Shown one piece after another: positions 1-4,324 of a stretch of DNA of 6,915 bases (position 1 is its first letter; each line of letters begins with the position of its first letter). Source of the stretch: Sphingomonadaceae bacterium (GTDB lineage Bacteria; Pseudomonadota; Alphaproteobacteria; Sphingomonadales; Sphingomonadaceae); NCBI GenBank assembly GCA_014380205.1, contig JACMKH010000340.1, positions 1-6,915 on the forward strand, written 5' to 3'. The notes beneath the pieces are model-generated. The model saw nothing but the letters and a program-made list of their open reading frames with translations, made no database searches and was not told the origin of the DNA. The position numbers and the translations under genes were made by a program.

Positions 1-614
1 GATCGGGCATGCACACCCACATGGCGATCTGGAAGGGCGGCAAGCCGCTGTTCGCGGGCAACGGCTCTGCGGGCCTTTCGGACATGTGCCTCTATTTCAT
101 CGGCGGCGTGATCAAGCACGCCAAGGCGCTCAATGCGTTCACCAACCCGACCACCAACAGCTACAAGCGCCTCGTCCCCGGCTATGAGGCCCCCGTGCTG
201 CTCGCCTATTCGAGCCGCAACCGCTCGGCCTCGTGCCGCATCCCCTATGGCGCGGGCGACAAGGCCAAGCGCGTCGAGTTCCGCTTCCCCGACGCGCTCG
301 CCAACCCCTATCTCGCCTATTCGGCGCTGCTCATGGCCGGGCTCGACGGCATCGAGAACCGCATCCACCCCGGCGATCCGATGGACAAGAACCTCTACGA
401 CCTGCCCCCGCAGGAGCTGGTGGGCGTGCCGACGGTGTGCGGATCGCTCCGCGAGGCGCTGCTCGCGCTCGAGGCCGACACCGGCTTCCTCACCAAGGGC
501 GACGTCTTCTCCGACGACCAGATCGCGGCCTATATCGAGCTCAAATGGGAGGAGCAGATGCGCTGGGAGACGACGCCGAGCCCGGTCGAATTCGACATGT
601 ATTATTCGAGCTGA
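1..614 (+). CDS. glnA: Glutamine synthetase type I, C-terminal part (5' truncated by window edge)
   Basis: Catalyses ATP-dependent condensation of glutamate and ammonia to glutamine, the cytoplasmic entry point of nitrogen assimilation; type I enzymes are dodecamers. The reading frame is already open at the window edge: bases 1-8 give the end of a Gly codon, then Ser-Gly, running into the GSGMHTHM active-site motif. Counting from the Met at base 9, visible motifs are the metal/glutamate-binding MHTHM at 1-5, [17 protein letters not shown] around 46-62, the substrate-binding arginine region NRSASCRIP at 71-79, and KNLYDLPP at 127-134. Tyr130 matches the tyrosine that is adenylylated (Tyr397 in enteric enzymes), so control by a GlnE-type adenylyltransferase is expected. 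The end, [10 protein letters not shown], is typical of alphaproteobacterial GlnA. The Met at base 9 is internal, not the start. Identification is secure; only about the last 40 percent of the usual length of roughly 470 residues is present. Confidence 0.97.
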   Translation, partial: SGMHTHMAIWKGGKPLFAGNGSAGLSDMCLYFIGGVIKHAKALNAFTNPTTNSYKRLVPGYEAPVLLAYSSRNRSASCRIPYGAGDKAKRVEFRFPDALANPYLAYSALLMAGLDGIENRIHPGDPMDKNLYDLPPQELVGVPTVCGSLREALLALEADTGFLTKGDVFSDDQIAAYIELKWEEQMRWETTPSPVEFDMYYSS

Positions 615-687
615 GGGAGGGGCGAGAGCCGAACCCTCCTCCCGCTCAGCTTGAGCCTGTTGGAGGGGCCCCTCCGCGCCGCGGCGC
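615..687. repeat. Palindromic intergenic DNA after glnA (possible terminator or decayed REP-like repeat)
   Basis: Several nested inverted repeats lie just after the glnA stop. There is a 5-bp stem GCTCA/TGAGC with a 3-nt loop at 644-656, flanked by CCTCC and GGAGG blocks that could extend it. A perfect 14-bp palindrome GGAGGGGCCCCTCC lies at 662-675, and a perfect 12-bp palindrome GCGCCGCGGCGC at 676-687. No T-run follows, so this is not a classical intrinsic terminator. It may end glnA transcription or be a decayed copy of the GC-rich hairpin repeats seen at 2979-3088. Confidence 0.4.
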
Positions 688-699
688 CCAGAAAGACAC

Positions 700-728
700 T
701 TGACTCGTTTCTCGTAACCCCATATTTG
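700..728 (+). promoter_or_regulatory. Candidate promoter of the brnTA pair
   Basis: TTGACT at 700-705 is a good -35 match (5 of 6). At 17-bp spacing lies TATTTG (723-728), a weak -10; the overlapping CATATT at 721-726 is an alternative at 15 bp. Initiation a few bases downstream would fall almost at the brnT ATG (740), which has no Shine-Dalgarno sequence, so translation may be nearly leaderless. BrnTA pairs are generally autorepressed by the complex, but no clear operator palindrome is visible here. Confidence 0.4.
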
Positions 729-739
729 TAGCGACAACG

Positions 740-1015
740 ATGCAATGGATTTGGGACGCCCCGAAGGCGCGCCGCAATCTGAAAGATCATGGCGTCTCGT
801 TCGAGGCCGCCGCGCTGGTGTTTGACGATCCGATGTTCGTGAGCGAGCCCGACCCGTATCCCGACGAAGACCGCTGGCGGGCGATCGGGCGGGTTCACCT
901 GTCGACTCTGTTCGTGGTGCACACGCTTGATGACGAGGGCGGAGGTGGCCGGATCATCAGCGCGCGCAAGGCAACGCGAACCGAAAGAAAAAGATATGAC
1001 GAAGGTTATTCATAA
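740..1015 (+). CDS. brnT: BrnT-family type II toxin
   Basis: A 91-residue protein matching the BrnT family of RelE-like ribonuclease toxins (DUF497), which inhibit translation when freed from antitoxin. Family signatures are visible: an N-terminal WDAPKARRNLKDHGVSFEAA block (residues 5-24), an acidic FDDP at 28-31, RWRAIGR at 45-51, a hydrophobic strand LFVVHTL at 57-63, and the C-terminal RIISARKATRTERKRYDEGY (71-90). Length is normal for the family and no key block is missing, so the toxin looks intact. The gene ends inside the downstream antitoxin gene (20-bp overlap), the usual toxin-first brnT-brnA order with translational coupling. The start is the first ATG of the frame and gives the expected N-terminus, although no ribosome-binding site precedes it. 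Base composition resembles the flanking chromosome, so recent acquisition is not evident. Family assignment is from motif recognition; toxicity is inferred. Confidence 0.92.
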   Translation: MQWIWDAPKARRNLKDHGVSFEAAALVFDDPMFVSEPDPYPDEDRWRAIGRVHLSTLFVVHTLDDEGGGGRIISARKATRTERKRYDEGYS

Positions 1016-1295
1016 ATCCAAAGGCCTCACGCCCGAAATCATCGCCGAGCTCGAGGCGCTCGAGCGGATGCCCGACGAGGACATCGACCTCACCGAGATG
1101 CCCGAATGGACGGATTTCTCCCGCGCCGTCCGCGGCAAATTCTACCGCCCCGTCAAGCAGCAGGTCACGCTGCGCCTCGACGCCGACATCCTCCACTGGT
1201 TCAAGACCCGCCAGCGCGGCAAGCGCGGCTACCAGACCGCGATCAACGCCGCGTTGCGCGAGGTGGTGGAGCGAGAGCGGGGGAAGGGGGAGTGA
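996..1295 (+). CDS. brnA: BrnA-family antitoxin (ribbon-helix-helix type)
   Basis: A 99-residue partner of the preceding toxin. The N-terminal half (residues 11-50) is acidic and carries EMPEWTDFSRAVRGKFYRPVK, the type of segment that BrnA antitoxins use to wrap the toxin. The C-terminal half has the DNA-binding pattern QQVTLRLDADILHWFK (55-70), then GYQTAINAALREVVE (78-92), typical of BrnA/COG3514 proteins with a ribbon-helix-helix-like fold that dimerise and repress their own promoter. The frame is open upstream to an ATG at 927, but that would extend far into brnT with an Arg-rich tail. The ATG at 996 is preferred because it gives the normal family length, a 20-bp overlap with brnT, and a purine-rich GAAAGAAAAAG stretch just upstream. 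Toxin and antitoxin both look intact, so the module is probably functional (inference). Confidence 0.9.
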   Translation: MTKVIHKSKGLTPEIIAELEALERMPDEDIDLTEMPEWTDFSRAVRGKFYRPVKQQVTLRLDADILHWFKTRQRGKRGYQTAINAALREVVERERGKGE

Positions 1296-1296
1296 A

Positions 1297-1325
1297 TTGC
1301 GAAAAGATCGTATGGCGGATATAAG
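1297..1325 (+). promoter_or_regulatory. Candidate sigma70-type promoter for the ParA cassette
   Basis: TTGCGA at 1297-1302 and TATAAG at 1320-1325 are separated by exactly 17 bp (4 of 6 and 5 of 6 consensus matches). The -35 begins two bases after the brnA stop. Transcription would start near 1332 and leave a leader of about 80 nt before the ParA gene. This supports the cassette being its own transcription unit rather than a continuation of brnTA. Confidence 0.5.
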
Positions 1326-1348
1326 CGAACCACCGGCAGGGCACGCCG

Positions 1349-1409
1349 AGAGCACCGCTCTATCAGCCGCCGGATGAGCTAGTCGCGAGGCCTCGTGAGG
1401 TCTAAGGAG
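1349..1409 (+). promoter_or_regulatory. Leader of the ParA gene: small hairpins, palindrome and strong ribosome-binding site
   Basis: A 5-bp stem AGAGC/GCTCT with a 3-nt loop lies at 1349-1361. A perfect 10-bp palindrome CGAGGCCTCG lies at 1386-1395, overlapped by a CCTC-GT-GAGG inverted repeat at 1391-1400. The Shine-Dalgarno AAGGAG is at 1404-1409, five bases before the ATG at 1415. The palindrome sits where an operator or a centromere-like site for autoregulation could be, but it does not resemble the canonical parS sequence. Confidence 0.4.
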
Positions 1410-1414
1410 CTACT

Positions 1415-2305
1415 ATGGCAGTTACTGTGGCTTTCGTTAGCGAGAAGGGCGGGGTAGGAAAAACGACCGCCTGTTATCATGTCGCTATAGGGCTCCGGCG
1501 CTACCATGAAAAGCGGGTATTAGTAGTTGATGCGGACTATCAGAGAGGCGGGATCTCAGGACGCTTTTTCCCCGATCTCATCGAGGAGTTCGATTCTGGT
1601 GCTGCCTCTGGAACAACTCTATATCATAAATTCCAGCAGCTCTACAGTGCCGGTGCCCGCACGCCCGACGTGGACATCCGTCCATGGGAATATGGTTCGA
1701 TCACGATAGATGTAATTCCTGCTGATCCGCGCCTTTCAACGGTGTCAGTTGATAAGTTGCCTAGTACGAATAATATCCGTCAAAATAATCTCATGCTTCT
1801 TGGACATTTACAAATGGTGGATTATATACTTAGTCCAATCCAAGAAAATTACGACTACATCCTTATTGACAGTCATCCTGAGGTGTCTGATGTTCTGAGA
1901 TCTGTGATTTATGCGTCCGATTATTGCGTTTCACCTGTCAAACTCGACAGACAGTCGTCTATTGGAGTAGCTACTATCATTGCTGAAATCAACAATGTGA
2001 ATGCTGATGTTGATATGATTAGAATGAGCGTCCAAGGTGTAGACTATACCGATACAGTATTTTCTGGTTCGATCGGGATGATGGCTCGTGAATGGGCAGA
2101 AACCCTAAAGTACAGTGAGCAAACTGAATACAATAGACTGCGGCGAACGGGCGGAGTTTTCGAGACTTATGTGACGGAGGGGGATGGCCTTCGACAGGCG
2201 GCTGCGCGACGCATGCCCGTCTATGATATCAGCGGGGCGAACGCAGACAAGCAGGCCGGTCAGTTTCGGGCTCTTACCGACGAGTTTGCAGGAGTCTGTG
2301 TATGA
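1415..2305 (+). CDS. ParA/MinD-superfamily ATPase (Soj-like) in an AT-richer cassette
   Basis: A 296-residue P-loop ATPase of the ParA class. These proteins form ATP-dependent dimers on DNA or membrane and position plasmids, chromosomes or protein cargo. Residues 11-18, KGGVGKTT, form the deviant Walker A motif with the signature lysine at 11. VLVVDADYQRG (35-45) is the A' motif, where family members usually have DxDPQ. YDYILIDSHPEVSD (146-159) is Walker B, with His in place of the first Pro of the usual D-x-P-P. VSPVKLDRQSSIG (172-184) matches the conserved following strand. The C-terminus ADKQAGQFRALTDEF fits ParA. There is no N-terminal helix-turn-helix, so this is not a P1/F-type ParA that represses directly. 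A strong ribosome-binding site supports the ATG. The gene is far AT-richer than its neighbours (19 of 60 bases are G or C in 1801-1860), suggesting horizontal transfer. It overlaps the next gene by ATGA, so the two proteins probably act together. Cargo is unknown. Confidence 0.9.
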   Translation: MAVTVAFVSEKGGVGKTTACYHVAIGLRRYHEKRVLVVDADYQRGGISGRFFPDLIEEFDSGAASGTTLYHKFQQLYSAGARTPDVDIRPWEYGSITIDVIPADPRLSTVSVDKLPSTNNIRQNNLMLLGHLQMVDYILSPIQENYDYILIDSHPEVSDVLRSVIYASDYCVSPVKLDRQSSIGVATIIAEINNVNADVDMIRMSVQGVDYTDTVFSGSIGMMAREWAETLKYSEQTEYNRLRRTGGVFETYVTEGDGLRQAAARRMPVYDISGANADKQAGQFRALTDEFAGVCV

Positions 2306-2727
2306 CCGGTATTGACCTAGAAGTCTTATCTGACTGGTTAGGACCGGAAGGTGCTGTGGCTGGTCTAGACAAAAGTCGATTGACGAACTCAGATCTAATG
2401 ATGCTCGCACGAGAAAACGGCATTCTCGTAGATAAGAAGACAGCGAGACGGCAGATTGCCATTGAAATCATAATGAGTCCGGAAAAGCGAATTGCTCATG
2501 AGCAGGACCGACTTCTTGAAATGTCGAAGGATGAGCTGCAACGATATTTTTCGGACCATATGGTCTCTACGAAGGAACTAATGAGTGTGTTGGAGAGCTT
2601 AGGAATTGCTCCCAAGGGCAAACTCAGAGGCAAATTATCGGAATTTGCTGCTAACGAAATCAGCGACCTCGGTATGTACCAGCGGGTTGCGCGGGGGAAG
2701 CAGGAATTCCGGGGACACAATTCCTAA
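2302..2727 (+). CDS. Unrecognised small protein coupled to the ParA-like ATPase; possible SAP-like repeats
   Basis: A 141-residue protein that I do not recognise. Its ATG overlaps the ParA stop (ATGA), with AGGAG at 2290-2294, seven bases upstream, so translation is coupled. It has no signal peptide, membrane segment or ParB motif. Two segments share a pattern: residues 27-57 (starting LTNSDLMMLARENGI) and 88-118 (starting VSTKELMSVLESLGI). Each has a small polar start, an (E/D)L helix, then Gly-Ile and a Lys/Arg-rich second helix, which recalls SAP or Rho-N-like helix-extension-helix DNA-binding modules. The linker (about 60-84) is charged and helical in character; the tail QRVARGKQEFRG is basic. 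By position it is the natural ParB/ParG-like partner or cargo adaptor for the ATPase. That role, and DNA binding, are inferences. Base composition is AT-rich like the ATPase gene, so both probably arrived together. Confidence 0.75.
   Translation: MTGIDLEVLSDWLGPEGAVAGLDKSRLTNSDLMMLARENGILVDKKTARRQIAIEIIMSPEKRIAHEQDRLLEMSKDELQRYFSDHMVSTKELMSVLESLGIAPKGKLRGKLSEFAANEISDLGMYQRVARGKQEFRGHNS
2702..2725 (+). terminator. Inverted repeat at the end of the ParA cassette
   Basis: AGGAATT (2702-2708) and AATTCCT (2719-2725) are perfect inverted copies separated by 10 nt, spanning the stop codon of the small ParA-linked gene. It could stabilise the mRNA end or terminate weakly, but there is no T-run. It also marks the 3' edge of the AT-rich DNA. 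Confidence 0.3.
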
Positions 2728-2775
2728 TTCACGCCTCCGCTCGCCCCCGCCCATACCACCCGCTACATCTCCCTC

Positions 2776-2976
2776 ATGCCCGACCGCACCGATACCGACT
2801 CTCGCCTCGTCCGCGCTTCTCCGGATGCGGTCTATCGCGCCTTCGTTGATCCCCGCTCGCTGATCGCGTGGCTCCCGCCGGAGGGGATGAGTGGCCGCGT
2901 CCTGCTGTTCGAGTCGCGCGAGGGCGGGTGCTATCGGATCGAGCTTCGCTACGAGACGGCTGCGCCGACATCCTAA
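2776..2976 (+). pseudogene. Truncated SRPBCC/AHSA1-family protein (N-terminal half only)
   Basis: Encodes 66 residues matching the N-terminal half of AHSA1/SRPBCC proteins, small helix-grip domains that bind hydrophobic ligands or act as Aha1-like co-chaperones. Visible are the opening strand DSRLVRASPDAVYRAFVDP (9-27), LIAWLPPEGMSGRV (29-42) and the GGCYRIELRYE strand (50-60). Family members usually have 130-160 residues, with a further strand and the long C-terminal helix lining the ligand pocket. Here the frame stops at TAA (2974-2976), two bases before the REPIN-like repeat, and nothing resembling the missing half follows it. No ribosome-binding site precedes the ATG. The AT-rich cassette ends only about 50 bp upstream, so the native promoter may also have been lost. 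It is probably a decayed remnant; a short functional protein is less likely. Codon use is GC-rich like the host. Confidence 0.65.
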
Positions 2977-2978
2977 TT

Positions 2979-3088
2979 CCCCTCCCTGAAAGGGAGGGGC
3001 TAGGGGTGGGTTTTTCTCGGCGCGCGCAATGCTGAGGTCGAGCCAGACGAAGGCAACCCACCCCCGACCCCTCCCTTGCAGGGAGGGG
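2979..3088. repeat. REPIN-like element: two inverted GC-rich hairpins (REP pair)
   Basis: The left unit is a perfect hairpin with a 9-bp stem CCCCTCCCT/AGGGAGGGG and loop GAA (2979-2999), then GGGGTGGGTT (3003-3012). The right unit is its mirror: AACCCACCCC (3055-3064), then a perfect 9-bp hairpin with the same stem and loop TGC (3068-3088). The two 34-bp arms match as inverted copies with about four mismatches, separated by 42 bp. Two hairpin-forming REP sequences in opposite orientation fit a REPIN, a non-autonomous element mobilised in trans by RAYT (TnpA-REP) transposases. No transposase is encoded here. As transcribed RNA it would form stable stems, and TTTTTC at 3011-3016 follows the left arm, so it may also attenuate or terminate transcription. 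Confidence 0.8.
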
Positions 3089-3102
3089 AGTCTCGTTGCC
3101 GG

Positions 3103-3726
3103 ATGACCGACTCACTCAATCCCACCCCCGACACCACCGCCGATCCGGCCGGGCCCCCCGACGAAACGGACGACAGCTCCCGCTTCGGCCCCGTCCCCGT
3201 GCGCTATCGCCATGACGGCTGGACGCCCGACCGGCAGCTCGAGTTCATTGAGGCGCTCGCGGAATGCGGCTGCGTCGACGAGGCCTGCACGGCCATCGGC
3301 ATGCGCCGCGCCTCGGCCTATGCGCTGCGGCGGCGGCCCGACGCGCAGGCTTTCCGTCTGGCGTGGGAAGCGGCCGCGAATGTCGCGGTGACGCGTCTCT
3401 CGGACGCCGCCATGTCGCGCGCGATCAACGGCGTTCCGGTCCCGATCTTCCACCACGGCGAGCAGGTCGGCGAGCGCCGCCACTTCGACGAGCGGCTGAC
3501 GATGTTTCTGCTGCGCTGCCGGGACCCCGCCCGCTACGGCAAATGGCTCGATCGGATGGAGACGCGCCAGCACCAGGACGGCCCGGTCGCCATCCTCTCT
3601 TTCCGCACCGGCCGGATGCTGCGCGCGGCTTGGCGCGCGTTCGACGCGGCGCTGCGCGGCGAACCCGTCCCGCCGCCAGAGCCCGAGCCGGTCGATCGCG
3701 GGCGGCCCGAGGACGAGGCGGGCTGA
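3103..3726 (+). CDS. Hypothetical protein with a helix-turn-helix-like, terminase-small-subunit-like core
   Basis: A 207-residue protein of unknown function. The N-terminus (1-35) is Pro/Asp/Thr-rich and probably disordered. Residues 40-90 (WTPDRQLEFIEALAECG, then VDEACTAIGM, then SAYALRRRPDAQAFRLAW) look like a helix-turn-helix of the type found in phage terminase small subunits and related DNA-binding proteins. Residues 91-150 form a helical continuation ending in FLLRCRDPARYGKWLDR, and the tail (from about 185) is rich in Pro, Glu and Asp. I recall similar unassigned proteins in sphingomonads, but no phage gene is nearby, so a phage origin is not supported. The ATG at 3103 is chosen over a TTG at 3076, which lies inside the repeat element. 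The only purine-rich ribosome-binding-like sequence is in the right arm of that repeat (3081-3090), about 12 bases upstream. Codon use is host-like. Confidence 0.75.
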   Translation: MTDSLNPTPDTTADPAGPPDETDDSSRFGPVPVRYRHDGWTPDRQLEFIEALAECGCVDEACTAIGMRRASAYALRRRPDAQAFRLAWEAAANVAVTRLSDAAMSRAINGVPVPIFHHGEQVGERRHFDERLTMFLLRCRDPARYGKWLDRMETRQHQDGPVAILSFRTGRMLRAAWRAFDAALRGEPVPPPEPEPVDRGRPEDEAG

Positions 3727-3806
3727 AATGCGCGCTTCAGGGTGTCTGCTTTGTCTGTTTCCGCCGCCACGCCCCGCGCCCGCGCCGGGCGCTCCAAACC
3801 ATCTTT

Positions 3807-3849
3807 CGCGCGCGCGCGCCTGGCGCTAAGATGGCGCCAGCAGGAGGGG
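3807..3849 (+). promoter_or_regulatory. 5' region of the lipoprotein gene: (CG)6 tract, hairpin and ribosome-binding site
   Basis: An alternating (CG)6 tract lies at 3807-3818. A 6-bp inverted repeat TGGCGC/GCGCCA with a 7-nt loop lies at 3821-3839. A strong GGAGGGG Shine-Dalgarno is at 3843-3849, seven bases before the ATG at 3857. No convincing -35/-10 pair could be found in 3727-3806. The hairpin close to the ribosome-binding site could modulate translation; this is inference. Confidence 0.4.
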
Positions 3850-3856
3850 ACACGCT

Positions 3857-4315
3857 ATGAAGAAGATGATCACATTCGCCGCAGCGGCGCTGCTGTCGCT
3901 GTCGGCTTGCCAGCAGCCCGCGCGCGAGGACAATGACGAGGAAGAGTCCACCCGCGATGGGGACGAGGAGGAGGAAGACGCGCAATCGGGCGACCAGGAA
4001 TCCGACGATACGGCGGCTGCGGGAGGCAAGGGCGGCGGGGCGGGCGACGACGCCGGCGACGCGGACGGCCTTGAGGCGCAGCTGGTCGGCGGCTGGACCG
4101 ACGACGGCAACTGCCAGAACACGATCGAGGTGCGCGAGGACCGCAGCTTCCGCATGGGCGACGGCGCGATCGGAACCTGGTCGCTCGAGGGCGAATCGCT
4201 GACCCTGGGCGGCGCGGCGGGAAGCCGCACGATGCGCGTCACCATGCAGGGCGACGACATCATGGTGCTCACCCACCCCGACGGCACGATGGGCCGCTCG
4301 ACGCGCTGCTGGTAG
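3857..4315 (+). CDS. Outer-membrane-type lipoprotein with acidic linker and a two-cysteine C-terminal domain
   Basis: A 152-residue exported lipoprotein. The signal peptide MKKMITFAAAALLSLSAC has a lipobox (LSAC) with Cys18 as the lipidation site; Gln at +2 argues against inner-membrane retention. Residues 24-51 are strikingly acidic (17 of 28 are Asp or Glu), followed by a Gly/Ala/Asp-rich linker to about 71. The folded domain (72-152) has LVGGWTDDGNCQNTIEV (75-91), GTWSLEGESLTL (106-117) and the end GRSTRCW. Its alternating polar and hydrophobic strands suggest a small beta-barrel or sheet, and Cys86 and Cys151 could form a disulfide in the periplasm. The next gene is a paralogue of this domain, only 9 bp downstream, so they probably form an operon. 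A strong GGAGGGG site fixes the start. Function is unknown; I see no enzyme motif. Envelope localisation is well supported. Confidence 0.85.
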   Translation: MKKMITFAAAALLSLSACQQPAREDNDEEESTRDGDEEEEDAQSGDQESDDTAAAGGKGGGAGDDAGDADGLEAQLVGGWTDDGNCQNTIEVREDRSFRMGDGAIGTWSLEGESLTLGGAAGSRTMRVTMQGDDIMVLTHPDGTMGRSTRCW

Positions 4316-4324
4316 CGAATCGCC

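Noticed and set aside
133..703. Alternative plus-strand frames across glnA
   Set aside because: Ser/Arg/Pro-rich out-of-frame translations of glutamine synthetase, whose motifs are unmistakable in the main frame.
927..995. Longer start for the BrnA antitoxin
   Set aside because: It would add 23 residues translated from within brnT; the ATG at 996 gives the normal family length and overlap.
1415..2305. ParA-like gene as chromosomal Soj/ParA or MinD
   Set aside because: There is no parB, gid, minC or minE neighbour, the composition is foreign, and the Walker B and A' motifs deviate from the housekeeping proteins. MinD's C-terminal amphipathic membrane helix is also not apparent.
2979..3088. 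CRISPR repeats or a classical intrinsic terminator
   Set aside because: Only two units in opposite orientation with one spacer, unlike a CRISPR array. The hairpins are not followed by terminal T-runs, except TTTTTC after the left arm, so the double-hairpin repeat explanation fits better.
3076..3102. TTG start nine codons upstream of the helix-turn-helix-like gene
   Set aside because: It lies inside the right hairpin of the repeat; the ATG at 3103 gives a more plausible N-terminus.
2957..3573. Minus-strand open frames across the repeat and the helix-turn-helix-like gene (2774-3115, 3112-3573)
   Set aside because: Biased composition and repeat-derived peptides, with no supporting start signals; explained by GC-rich antisense.
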